Positions 28,007 through 35,923 of a stretch of DNA of 64,000 bases are shown piece after piece. The stretch is from positions 2,170,001 to 2,234,000 of the forward strand of contig NZ_CP026124.1 in NCBI RefSeq assembly GCF_002902905.1. Reading direction: 5' to 3'. The first letter of the stretch is position 1. Every line of letters starts with the position of its first letter. Source of the stretch: Achromobacter sp. AONIH1. GTDB taxonomy: Bacteria > Pseudomonadota > Gammaproteobacteria > Burkholderiales > Burkholderiaceae_B. The notes beneath the pieces are model-generated. The model did no database searches, was not told where the DNA came from, and saw nothing but the letters and a program-made list of their open reading frames with translations. A program made the position numbers and the translations under genes.

Positions 28007-29005
28007 ATGTCCACCGAATCCTCCTTGCCCGGAACGCCCGCCAGCACGCCTCTCTATGCCCGTATCGCGGACCTGTTGCGCCAGGCGCTGGCCGGCGGCG
28101 CGCTGCCGCCGGGCATGGTGTTGCTAGAGGGACCGTTGTCCGAATTGCTGGGGGTCACGCGCAACCCCGTGCGCCAGGCGCTGCGCGAGTTGGAAAACGA
28201 AGGATTGGTTGCGCGGTTCGACGGCCGGGGCATGCTGGCGGGCGGCGCATCCGAGACGCCCTTGCGGCAGCCGCTGACGCCCGGGATGCTGGGAATGGGC
28301 GATGAGAGCGAACCCGTGCGCAAGGCGCAGGGCTGGGAACACATCTACCACGCGGTCGAGCACGACGTGGTCCATCTGTCGGTGTTCGGCGCCTATCGGC
28401 TCAACGAAGTCGAGCTAGCGCGGCACTTCGGGGTCGGTCGGACCGCCGCGCGCGATGTGCTGCTGCGGCTTGAAGGGCTGGGTCTGGTGGGCAAGGACGA
28501 GCGCCAGCGCTGGATCGTCACGCCGCTGGACGAGCGGCGCATCCGCAACCTTTATCAGCTGCGCTGGCTGCTGGAGCCCGCCGCGCTGGCCGCCGCGGCC
28601 GCCGACGCGTCCGCCGAAGAGATTGCCGTGATGGCGCAACGGCTGCGACGCGCCAAGGCGCGCTATCCGCGCCTGACCCGAGCCGAGCTGGACGGGCTGG
28701 AACATGATTTGCATGTCGCGCTGATCGGCCGCTGCCCCAACGACAGCATTGTCGAAAGCCTGCAGCGCACGCGCTGCGTCCTGACGCTGAGCAAGCACGT
28801 GCTGGGCGCCGCCGCGCCCATGCCCAATGAAGATCCGTTCATGCAGGAGCACCTGGACGTGCTGGAAGCGCTGGCGCGTGGGGAAACGGGGCAGGCGCAA
28901 GAGGCCTTGCGGCGCCACCTGGAAGCGTCGTGCCTGAAGATCGTCGAACGCGTGCGCCTGGTCCAGGAGCGCGTGCCCGCGCCGAGGCTGCCTTATCTCG
29001 CGTGA
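28007..29005 (+). CDS. GntR/FCD-family regulator with two winged-helix segments
   Basis: A 332-residue regulator, about 100 residues longer than usual FadR-group proteins. Residues ~14-80 (TPLYARIADLLRQAL ... TRNPVRQALRELENEGLVAR) form one GntR winged helix; ~110-180 (FGAYRLNEVELARHFGVGRT) form a second. The FCD-like ligand domain follows. It is divergent from the sugar-acid operon and probably represses it. The start at 28007 lacks a strong ribosome binding site; earlier ATGs at 27938 and 27962 are possible. Confidence 0.85.
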   Translation: MSTESSLPGTPASTPLYARIADLLRQALAGGALPPGMVLLEGPLSELLGVTRNPVRQALRELENEGLVARFDGRGMLAGGASETPLRQPLTPGMLGMGDESEPVRKAQGWEHIYHAVEHDVVHLSVFGAYRLNEVELARHFGVGRTAARDVLLRLEGLGLVGKDERQRWIVTPLDERRIRNLYQLRWLLEPAALAAAAADASAEEIAVMAQRLRRAKARYPRLTRAELDGLEHDLHVALIGRCPNDSIVESLQRTRCVLTLSKHVLGAAAPMPNEDPFMQEHLDVLEALARGETGQAQEALRRHLEASCLKIVERVRLVQERVPAPRLPYLA

Positions 29006-29024
29006 AGAGGGATCGCGCGGAAAT

Positions 29025-29052
29025 GAAAAAAGGGCCGGCAGGCCCTTTTTTC
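29025..29052. terminator. Rho-independent terminator
   Basis: GGGCC/GGCCC hairpin with AAAAAA before and TTTTTT after. It ends the gntR-type gene and, in the empty chromosome, also the tRNA-Gly gene read from the other strand. Confidence 0.9.
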
Positions 29053-29093
29053 AATGATGCGCAGACTCCGGTGGAAATCTGCGGATCGGATGT

Positions 29094-29111
29094 TGGAGCG
29101 GGAGACGAGAC
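29094..29111. repeat. ICE attachment site (tRNA-Gly 3' end copy)
   Basis: On the minus strand this reads GTCTCGTCTCCCGCTCCA, the last 18 bases of a tRNA-Gly including CCA, but no tRNA body follows. ICEclc-type elements use exactly this 18-base region. Orientation means the element extends to the right and the complete tRNA-Gly, with the integrase beside it, should lie past the window's right edge. The border corresponds to the ICEclc end near alpA. Confidence 0.85.
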
Positions 29112-29886
29112 GTTTACTAAGCGCGTAAGTCGTTGTTTCCCGAACACTTTCTTCGCCGAGGTGGCCAGCGAAGACCTCAATTGTAGCCTTGTTTTTCGTC
29201 CCCGGCAACAAGTTCGTCCAAAGAAATCCATCGACGTCCAAAGACGCACACTCCGCGCACCAGACCCGCACCCCGCACATCACCATCCGCGTGGACTCGA
29301 ACTAGCCATCCATATCCCGTTCTCTGCTTCCGCATCTTCACCGCGATGCCGACTAGGCAGCAGGTTTCCGATGTCGGGGCAGTTCGGATGCCACCGTGGT
29401 AAGGCGCGCACCGCGCATCGCGGCGCCCATCTGCGCAAGCCACGCCGGAAGAACGCACACCCTAGCCATGGTGCGTCGGCGCGCGATTCTTTATGGATAT
29501 ATCAGGATGCCGGGATGAGCATGACGGGAGCGCATTCGCTGCGTCCGGCTGGACGTTGGATGACGATTGCCATCCGCTTCGTGCCCCTTGAGACCGTTGG
29601 CATATCAGGCCATACCCAGACGGTTTTGCAGGGGCCGCAACTTCTTACGACCCTGATAGCGTGAGCGTCACTGTCGAGCCTGCGTCCTGATGCTCGACCT
29701 TCTAGTCGATGAATTTTTACACATCGAGCACACAAGGGCTACCAGTAGCGCCGACTCGTAAGAGGTACTCAAGCCCAATGACGAAGCCGCCCTCGGGGGG
29801 CGCTTCCTGCACAGACAACACGCCGGCCATGAGGTCGGTGGCAAAGGAGTCGGCCATGTAGTTCTTCTCCTGGAAGGAGACGGAGC
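29112..29886. other. Non-coding terminal region of the ICE
   Basis: About 775 bases between the attachment site and the first ICE gene. GC content is more variable than in neighbouring genes. Open frames exist on both strands but none has convincing coding character, except possibly a 46-codon frame at 29717-29860 on the minus strand. Element ends usually hold recombination or excision signals, but none can be named here. Confidence 0.5.
29717..29860 (-). CDS. Possible small protein, 47 residues
   Basis: An open frame beginning MADSFATDLMAGVLSVQEA with AGGAGAAG seven bases before the ATG. Its start lies only 26 bases from the divergent bisR-type start, so it would need a promoter inside that gene, which weakens the case. 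No known relative is recognised. Confidence 0.3.
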   Translation of the reverse strand, partial: YMADSFATDLMAGVLSVQEAPPEGGFVIGLEYLLRVGATGSPCVLDV

Positions 29887-30642
29887 ATGCACGAGAACAA
29901 GAATGATGCACCTACATCAAAGGTGTTCTATCGCCCGATCGAAGCGTCCATCCGCTGGGCCGGGCTGCTGCGGTACGAGCAGGTGATCCTGGCCTCGATT
30001 TCGTCGCCCCGGAACCTGCCACTTTCGCTGGACTGCCCACGCTGGGGCGAACTGCGGCTGTACACCGAACGCATCTATGACGGCATCCTCAATGGGGAGC
30101 TGCCCTTCGGGCGGGACGGCATCACGACGCACGACACCGAACTGATCGACTCTCTCGATCTCACCGTCCGCCATGTCGATCTGAAGCGCTGGATGCGACA
30201 GCACTACCCCGAACAGCGACCAGGCTTTCTCTTCTCCCGCAGCGAGCGCATCACCCATCCCTTCATCTCGCTGGAGACTGGGCAAGCCATGCTGGTTGAG
30301 CAGCTCGCCCTGAAATCCGCCTTGGAACAGTCCAAGCGCCAACTTCGCGAGCTGCAGGACAAGCACGACGCGCTGCTCAAGCAGTCCACGGTGATTCCCG
30401 CCTGCGCGCAGTGCCCGATCAGCGATCGGGCCGAGGCCACCTACCTGAACATCATCGGGGGCATGCTGGAGCTGATGCTCGGCCAGTCGCCCTCGGGCAC
30501 GCCGTACTCCAGCTTCAAGACGCAGGAGGCTGTGGTCAGCGCACTGGTCGCCCATCACCACGGCGTCATGGGGATCGCCGAGCGGACGTTGAACGGCAAG
30601 TTCGCCACGGCCAGGCGCAGGCTGCATAGCGCCACGCTCTGA
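29887..30642 (+). CDS. bisR: BisR-like ICE regulator (no recognisable domain)
   Basis: A 251-residue protein without a domain I can name. Its length and its position directly upstream of alpA fit BisR of ICEclc, which regulates itself and activates the alpA promoter in the bistable transfer switch; this match is from recalled knowledge, not a search. A pair of cysteines occurs in PACAQCPIS, and the C-terminus (MGIAERTLNGKFATARRRLH) could form a DNA-binding helix pair. AGGAG precedes the start. Confidence 0.65.
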   Translation: MHENKNDAPTSKVFYRPIEASIRWAGLLRYEQVILASISSPRNLPLSLDCPRWGELRLYTERIYDGILNGELPFGRDGITTHDTELIDSLDLTVRHVDLKRWMRQHYPEQRPGFLFSRSERITHPFISLETGQAMLVEQLALKSALEQSKRQLRELQDKHDALLKQSTVIPACAQCPISDRAEATYLNIIGGMLELMLGQSPSGTPYSSFKTQEAVVSALVAHHHGVMGIAERTLNGKFATARRRLHSATL

Positions 30643-30673
30643 GGATTGCCAGCTTGTATGTGCAGTCGCGGAG

Positions 30674-30716
30674 ATTGCATTTGCAATGTCTTTCCGCAGC
30701 CGTGTCTATTGAATAG
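30674..30716 (+). promoter_or_regulatory. Palindromes in the alpA promoter region
   Basis: ATTGCA-TT-TGCAAT (30674-30687) is a perfect inverted repeat, and CTATTGAATAG (30706-30716) a second, smaller one. Both lie 45-90 bases upstream of alpA, where ICEclc biology places the BisR- and BisDC-responsive promoter. Either could be an operator. Confidence 0.5.
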
Positions 30717-30760
30717 AGGTCACGCCAACAAACGCCACTGAGCGTTCAGGAGTGACCGCC

Positions 30761-30973
30761 ATGTCGCAAACACCTGTACTGCCACCCAACGAGCGCCGCA
30801 TTCTGCGTCTGGAAGAAGTCGAAGCGAAGTCCGGCTTCAAGCGTGCCCACATCTACAACCTGATGAAGAAGCGCCAGTTCCCGCAGGCGCTGCGCCTGGG
30901 TGTGCGCGCCGTCGGCTGGGATTCCATCGAAATCGATCAGTGGATCGCCGAGCGCGTCAACAACCGGGCCTGA
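30761..30973 (+). CDS. alpA: AlpA-family regulator
   Basis: A 70-residue MerR-like helix-turn-helix protein: RILRLEEVEAKSGFKRAHIY, then NLMKKRQFPQALRLGVRAVGW and WIAERVNN. This is the AlpA/prophage-CP4-57 regulator pattern. The ATG at 30761 is preferred over the in-frame GTG at 30752, because AGGAG is eight bases before the ATG. In ICEclc alpA is the first gene of the transfer-competence operon. Confidence 0.9.
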   Translation: MSQTPVLPPNERRILRLEEVEAKSGFKRAHIYNLMKKRQFPQALRLGVRAVGWDSIEIDQWIAERVNNRA

Positions 30974-31015
30974 CCCGTTCTCCCGCGGACCTTCCATCCT
31001 CACACGGAGAACGCC

Positions 31016-31891
31016 ATGCAGGTTGTATCCATCATTTCAACGAAAGGTGGCGTCGGCAAGACCACCACGGCCGCGAACCTGGGCGGGCTCGTCGCCGACG
31101 CGGGGCTGCGCGTGCTGCTGCTCGATCTCGACGTGCAGCCCACCTTGTCGTCCTACTACGAACTGGGACACCGTGCGCCTGGTGGCATCTATGAGCTGCT
31201 GGCCTTCAACGAGCGCGACCTCGGCCAGCTCGTGTCCCGCACAATCATTTCGGGCCTGGACCTGGTGCTGTCCAACGACCACCGGGGCGAGTTGAACACC
31301 TTGCTGCTGCACGCGCCGGATGGGCGCCTGCGGCTACGGCACCTGCTGCCGGTCCTGGCTCCCCTCTATGACCTGGTGCTGATCGACACCCAGGGCGCGC
31401 GCTCGGTGCTGCTGGAGATGGCGGTGCTCGCCTCCGACGTTGCGCTGTCGCCCGTGACCCCGGAAATCCTCGCGGCGCGCGAGCTGCGGCGCGGCACCAT
31501 GCAGTTGCTTGAAGACATCGCGCCGTACCGGCACCTCGGCATCGAGCCGCCACCGCTGCACCTGCTCATCAACCGCGTCCACCCGGTGTCGGCGAACGCC
31601 CGGCTGATCCAGCAGGCCTTGCGCGACCTGTTCCAGGACCACGCCGGCATCCGCGTGCTGACCACCGACGTGCCGGCCATCGAAGCCTATCCACGCGCCG
31701 CGACGCGCGGTTTGCCGGTCCATCGGGTCGAGTACCGCCAGCCGCCGGGCAGAGTCGCCCCCGCCGCGCTCGACACCATGCGCGGCCTCGCTGGTGAACT
31801 GTTCCCGCAATGGCAGCACCGATTTGTCACGCTGTCCGGCCGCCCGCCATTTCCTCTTGATGCCGGGAGGCCCCATGGCGAACGCCCATGA
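31016..31891 (+). CDS. parA: ParA-family ATPase
   Basis: A 291-residue partition-type ATPase with the deviant Walker A KGGVGKTTTAANLGG (residues 10-24), LLLDLDVQPTLSSYY and LVLIDTQGARS (Walker B region). In ICEclc the homologous parA, together with shi, contributes to growth arrest of transfer-competent cells. Its 3' end overlaps shi by 17 bases. Confidence 0.93.
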   Translation: MQVVSIISTKGGVGKTTTAANLGGLVADAGLRVLLLDLDVQPTLSSYYELGHRAPGGIYELLAFNERDLGQLVSRTIISGLDLVLSNDHRGELNTLLLHAPDGRLRLRHLLPVLAPLYDLVLIDTQGARSVLLEMAVLASDVALSPVTPEILAARELRRGTMQLLEDIAPYRHLGIEPPPLHLLINRVHPVSANARLIQQALRDLFQDHAGIRVLTTDVPAIEAYPRAATRGLPVHRVEYRQPPGRVAPAALDTMRGLAGELFPQWQHRFVTLSGRPPFPLDAGRPHGERP

Positions 31892-32123
31892 GTTGGCCCG
31901 AGGCCACAAGCGGCTGCGCGCCCTGATCGAGTTCGCCGTTGGCGAGGGCTGGCACGTCAAGCGCACGCCAGGCGGCCACCTCAAATTCACCAAGGCCGGC
32001 TGCGCTGCGATCTACACCAGTTCGACCGCCAGCGACCACCGGGCGGCCCTCAATGCCCGGGCGCAGATCCGTCGCGCCGAGCGCGAGGCCCGGTCCCAAG
32101 CGCAGGGAGGCAGCCATGGCTGA
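31875..32123 (+). CDS. shi: Shi-like small protein with a HicA-type motif
   Basis: An 82-residue protein between parA and parB, the position of shi in ICEclc, where it is needed for the growth-inhibited, transfer-competent state. I see LIEFAVGEGWHVKRTPGGHLKF, in which G-W-x3-R-x2-G-x-H matches the core of HicA-type mRNA interferases (the glycine and histidine of the active-site strand). The C-terminal helix is Arg/Ala rich. GGGAGG precedes the ATG. Overlaps with both neighbours (17 and 8 bases) indicate tight coupling. Confidence 0.75.
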   Translation: MANAHELARGHKRLRALIEFAVGEGWHVKRTPGGHLKFTKAGCAAIYTSSTASDHRAALNARAQIRRAEREARSQAQGGSHG

Positions 32124-33768
32124 GATCACCTCCCAGCAAATGGCCGGCAAGCTGCTCGCGGCCGGGTTCGAGCGCAGCGGCCCGGCCGCGTCGGCCTTGA
32201 GCGACCCGATCGCCGACACGCCCATGGTCGTGACCCTGGACCAGTTGCGTCCCTATGACCACGATCCCAGGAAGAAGCGCAATCCAGCCTACGAGGACAT
32301 CAAGGCGTCGATCCGCGAGCGCGGCCTGGACGCGGCGCCGGCCATCACCCGGCGCCCGGGCGAGAACCACTACATCATCCGCAACGGCGGCAACACGCGC
32401 CTGGCGATCCTGCGCGAACTGTGGTCGGAGACCAAGGACGAGCGGTTCTTCCGCATATCGTGCCTGTTCCGGCCGTGGCCCAGCCGCGGCGAAGTCGTGA
32501 TGCTGACCGGCCACCTGGCCGAGAACGAATTGCGTGGGGGCCTGACGTTCATCGAGCGCGCCCTCGGCGTCGAGAAGGCGCGCGAGTTCTACGAGCAGGA
32601 AAGCGGCGCCGCCCTGAGCCAATCCGAACTGGCCCGCCGCCTCGCCGCTGATGGCTTCCCGGTCCAGCAGTCGCACATCAGCCGGATGAACGACGCGGTG
32701 CGCTACCTCCTGCCGGCGATCCCGACCGTGCTCTATGGCGGGCTCGGCCGCCACCAGGTCGAACGCCTGTCGGTCATGCGCAAGGCCTGCATGTTCGCGT
32801 GGGAGCGCTACGCCAAGGGCCGCACGCTGGTCCACGACTTCGACGAGTTCTTCCAGGAAGTCTTGTCGCAGTTCGATGTGCAGGCCGAGGAGTTCTCCGC
32901 GCAGCGCGTACAGGACGAGCTGATCGGACAGATGGCCGAGCTGCTGGGCGTCGATTACGACGTGCTCGCGCTGGACATGACCGAATCCGAGAGCCGCCAG
33001 CGCGCTCTGGTCAGCGATCCGACGCCATCCTCGACACCGCCCGCCTTGCCGGAGCCTGGGGTTATCACGCGCCCACCTGCCGGCGCCTCGCCGCCCACAA
33101 GGCCTGCACCGGCAGCGCAGCCTGCAGGCCCTGCGTCTCCCACCTCAACGCGCGAGAGCGACGCAGATGCCAACGAGGCGGGCACGGCCAGCCCGACAGC
33201 GGAAGACCACCTGCTTCAGAATCACATCGTCTCACCGGCGCCAACGACCGAACGGCTCCAATCCATCCAGCGCATGGTCGCCGACCAGTTGGGCGATGAG
33301 CTGCCGCCCGACTTCTCGGCGAACGTCTTGCAGTCCATCCCCGTACAGGCAGGCGGGCTCTATCCGATCTCTGATGTCTGGTACATCGACGCGAGCCTGG
33401 ATACGCCCGAGCGCCTGCGCATCCACGTCGCGCAATTCGCCCGCGAGATCGCCGGCGAGGCCCGCCTGGACGAGTGCATCGATGACCGTCCAGACGGCAT
33501 CGGTTTCGCCTGCCGTGCCTACGCCCAAGACCCGGGGCCGCTGGGCCGTGCCGTTCTGGCGCTGCTGGCATGCCTGGCCGGTCAGCAGCCCGCCGACGTC
33601 GGCTTGGATAACAGGCAACTCGTCATCGACCTGTCGGCGCTGCTGCACGGACAAGGCGACGCAACCCGGCGACTGAGCGACACCGCACTGGTCAAGCTGT
33701 TCCGGCTGCTGCGGCTGGCCCGCCGTCTGCTCGAACTGGGCGCCGGCGCTGCGGACCCTGGAACGTGA
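32116..33768 (+). CDS. parB: ParB-like protein, ICE PFGI-1 class (BisD position)
   Basis: A 550-residue protein. Residues ~38-105 are a ParB/sulfiredoxin-like domain (VVTLDQLRPYDHDPRKK ... IIRNGGNTRLAILREL), with GGNTR where chromosomal ParB has G-E-R-R. Residues ~170-200 contain a helix-turn-helix (QSELARRLAADGFPVQQSHI). A Pro/Ala/Ser/Thr linker (~300-370) leads to a C-terminal domain. In ICEclc the gene at this position has been called parB and, in later work, bisD, a subunit of the BisDC activator. Confidence 0.88.
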   Translation: MAEITSQQMAGKLLAAGFERSGPAASALSDPIADTPMVVTLDQLRPYDHDPRKKRNPAYEDIKASIRERGLDAAPAITRRPGENHYIIRNGGNTRLAILRELWSETKDERFFRISCLFRPWPSRGEVVMLTGHLAENELRGGLTFIERALGVEKAREFYEQESGAALSQSELARRLAADGFPVQQSHISRMNDAVRYLLPAIPTVLYGGLGRHQVERLSVMRKACMFAWERYAKGRTLVHDFDEFFQEVLSQFDVQAEEFSAQRVQDELIGQMAELLGVDYDVLALDMTESESRQRALVSDPTPSSTPPALPEPGVITRPPAGASPPTRPAPAAQPAGPASPTSTRESDADANEAGTASPTAEDHLLQNHIVSPAPTTERLQSIQRMVADQLGDELPPDFSANVLQSIPVQAGGLYPISDVWYIDASLDTPERLRIHVAQFAREIAGEARLDECIDDRPDGIGFACRAYAQDPGPLGRAVLALLACLAGQQPADVGLDNRQLVIDLSALLHGQGDATRRLSDTALVKLFRLLRLARRLLELGAGAADPGT

Positions 33769-33783
33769 CCGAGGGAGACCAGC

Positions 33784-34344
33784 ATGTCCGCACCACACCC
33801 ACTCAACCAGGCCGTCATCGCCCAGGCCCTCTATGACCTGCGCAATGGGCAACTGCGCCGCTGCAAGCTGATGGGGTTTGGCGAGGAAGAGCTGGACGCC
33901 CTCAAGCATCCCGCGCTGATCAGCGTGCTGGCCAACGCCAACGTCTCGTGGTGCTCGGTGACGGTCAACCGCGAAGTGCTCCGGCGTCTGCTCAGGCAGG
34001 CGCAGGATGTGGAGAAGGAGATCGCCACGGTCGATCGCATGCTGCGCCTCGGCGCGAGCACCGAAATGGTCAGCCGCTTCTACGGACTGACCCACCAGGA
34101 AGTGGCGCTTCGCCGCGAAATCCTCGGCCTGCCCAAGCGCAAGGGCCGCCACCCCGTGCTGGACGAGAAGCAGGACACGGAGCTGTGGCGGCAATGGAAG
34201 GCCGTGACCAGCAGCAGGAACGTCGATCTCGAAGACGAAACCTCCATCCTCGATGCCGCCATGGACTTGGCCGAAGGCATGTCGCTGCCTTTGTCGGTGG
34301 TCTGGGCCTCGATCAAGAGCTGGGTCGATCAAGGATTGGGTTGA
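33784..34344 (+). CDS. bisC: DUF2857 protein (BisC position)
   Basis: A 186-residue protein starting MSAPHPLNQAVIAQALYDLR. The helix-turn-helix-like TEMVSRFYGLTHQEVALRRE and LPKRKGRHPVLDEKQ are typical of DUF2857. From recalled ICEclc work, BisC is a DUF2857 protein distantly similar to FlhC and joins BisD to switch on transfer genes. AGGGAGACC precedes the start. Confidence 0.75.
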   Translation: MSAPHPLNQAVIAQALYDLRNGQLRRCKLMGFGEEELDALKHPALISVLANANVSWCSVTVNREVLRRLLRQAQDVEKEIATVDRMLRLGASTEMVSRFYGLTHQEVALRREILGLPKRKGRHPVLDEKQDTELWRQWKAVTSSRNVDLEDETSILDAAMDLAEGMSLPLSVVWASIKSWVDQGLG

Positions 34345-34346
34345 CC

Positions 34347-35606
34347 ATGGCCGTGGACGACACCGCACCACGTCGTGGCCCGATCGCACTCGCAGACCTG
34401 TTCGACGCTGCGCTGAAAGACCTTGTGCCCAAGCCCAACGCCGATGCGCCCCCGCCCACACCCACGCCTGTCGCCATGCCCACGAGCGCGGCGTCTGGCG
34501 ATGCCTTCCTGTTCAGCGGCAACCGGCACGAGACCGTACCGCGGCGGCTCTTCCTCGACCGTCGGCTGACGCCATTGGAGCGCAACGCCTGGCAGGTCTT
34601 CCGGCTGATGCTCAACGACGATGGCGTGACGGCGTTCCCGACGTATGAACAGCTTCGGCCCTGGCTGGCGTCGATGCCCTGCGCCGGGCAGGCCTCACAC
34701 GAAACCGTGGCGCGAGCCCTGACGCTGCTGCGCCTCACCCGATGGTTGAGCCTGGTGCGGCGCCGCCGCGACCCCAAGACCGGCCGCATCCTCGGCAACC
34801 TCTATGTCCTGCACGACGAGCCGCTGACGCCCTTTGAAGCGATGCAGCTCGACGCCGATTACCTGGCGCTGGTCAGCCAGTCCCTCGGCCACTCGGCCAA
34901 GGCCGTCCAGATGGTCGGCCTGAACACGCTCAAGGAAATCGAGGAAGACCCGCTGCTGTCCGGCCGCACGCTGCCGTCACGGCTGCAGGTCCTGGCCGAA
35001 CGCCTCGCCACCCAAGGCATCACGGCGACCGAAAGTTATCCACAAGAGGATGCCACTCACGATTCCGAAGAAGGGCCGACGAGCTTTCTTCGGAATCCCG
35101 ATGACCCCACTTCGGAATCCGAAGCAGGGTCGAAACCCGCGCCAGACGCCTCTCTTCGGAATCCGAAGCAGGCCCGTACAGTACGTAGTAGTCGTATGAA
35201 TGAAGTACGTACTACCGCGCAGGCACAGGCGCAGGCGCGCGCGCTGGGCGACCTGCAATGGCCCAAACGCTTCGCGGAACTGAAGGCAGAGCAGCAGACA
35301 GGTGCGCGGGTGGCGTTGCAGCAGGTCGATGCCTCGCTGAGGCAGGCCGTGCTGGACGAATGGGCCACGCGATGCAGCAGCCACGGCATCCGTAATCCCG
35401 CGGGGTATCTGTTCGGCATCATCCAGCGGGCCATCCATGGCGAGTTCAACGCCTGGGCCAAGAAAGACGCGCCGTCGGCACCTGCTCCCCCCAATGAGCG
35501 GCCACCACCAGCACCGCCACCATCCCAGCCGAAGGGCAAGCCTGTGCCGCCAGAAGTCGCCAAGCAGCACATCGAGCGACTGCGCAATCTGCTCGCCAGC
35601 AAGTGA
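34347..35606 (+). CDS. STY4528-family replication-associated protein
   Basis: A 419-residue protein of the pathogenicity-island replication family. The N-terminal region (RRLTPLERNAWQVFRLMLND ... ASHETVARALTLLRLTRWLS) looks like a replication-initiator winged helix; residues ~235-285 are low-complexity and coincide with a cluster of DNA palindromes; the C-terminus is Pro rich. The start follows the bisC-like stop by two bases. The gene probably supports ICE replication after excision. Confidence 0.85.
   Translation: MAVDDTAPRRGPIALADLFDAALKDLVPKPNADAPPPTPTPVAMPTSAASGDAFLFSGNRHETVPRRLFLDRRLTPLERNAWQVFRLMLNDDGVTAFPTYEQLRPWLASMPCAGQASHETVARALTLLRLTRWLSLVRRRRDPKTGRILGNLYVLHDEPLTPFEAMQLDADYLALVSQSLGHSAKAVQMVGLNTLKEIEEDPLLSGRTLPSRLQVLAERLATQGITATESYPQEDATHDSEEGPTSFLRNPDDPTSESEAGSKPAPDASLRNPKQARTVRSSRMNEVRTTAQAQAQARALGDLQWPKRFAELKAEQQTGARVALQQVDASLRQAVLDEWATRCSSHGIRNPAGYLFGIIQRAIHGEFNAWAKKDAPSAPAPPNERPPPAPPPSQPKGKPVPPEVAKQHIERLRNLLASK
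35056..35215. repeat. Iteron-like palindrome cluster inside the replication gene
   Basis: CTTCGGAATCCGAAG occurs twice (35110-35124, 35154-35168), with a 10-base half copy CTTCGGAATC at 35088-35097 and an inverted half copy at 35061-35070. Centres of the last three are 22 and 44 bases apart. Two AGTACGTA motifs follow at 35180-35187 and 35204-35211. Such clusters inside replication genes often act as origins or initiator sites. Confidence 0.6.
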
Positions 35607-35650
35607 GCGGGCCTGCAAGGCGGTGAAGTGGATGCCGGTGGCTTCCAGTA

Positions 35651-35673
35651 GAGCTATCCCCAGGGGATAGTTC
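35651..35673. repeat. 23-base palindrome, copy 1
   Basis: Arms GAGCTATCCCC and GGGGATAGTTC around a single A. One arm base departs from perfect symmetry compared with copies 2 and 3. Confidence 0.8.
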
Positions 35674-35782
35674 CACTGACAGCTACACGTCGAACCGCTG
35701 TACGCCAAGCCCCGATCGCCCGCCGCGGGATCGGCCTTGTCCGCGCTTGATCCGGGCATGCAGCGTTCCTTGGCGCTCCATG

Positions 35783-35805
35783 GAGCTATCCCCTGGGGAT
35801 AGCTC
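35783..35805. repeat. 23-base palindrome, copy 2
   Basis: Arms GAGCTATCCCC and GGGGATAGCTC pair perfectly around a single T, 118 bases before the TIGR03761 start. Confidence 0.85.
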
Positions 35806-35923
35806 GCGCCGCATGCACCCACCGCGCCCTGAACCGGGGACGGGCGGGTTTCGGTTTGTTGACTGACTGCCTTCCGCTTCCTGCCGAAGCTGGCCGCTCT
35901 TTTTCCAACAACGAGCGGACACC

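Larger units (their letters stand above)
35607..35923. other. Intergenic region with two copies of a 23-base palindrome
   Basis: 317 bases with no gene. It contains two of the three palindrome copies (35651-35673 and 35783-35805) upstream of the TIGR03761 gene, and is likely the promoter region for the downstream inrR-ssb group. Confidence 0.6.

Noticed and set aside
18979..29093. Possible 10-kb island between tRNA-Gly (18904) and the att copy (29094)
   Set aside because: For a minus-strand tRNA the island must lie to the left of the intact tRNA. Both copies have the same orientation and the region holds ordinary chromosomal genes.
29270..29310. tRNA T-arm-like GGACTCGAACT in the ICE end region
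   Set aside because: The flanking bases do not form a T stem, acceptor stem or anticodon arm.
29515..29664. 49-codon plus-strand frame in the ICE terminal region
   Set aside because: No clear ribosome binding site or recognisable sequence; indistinguishable from a chance frame.
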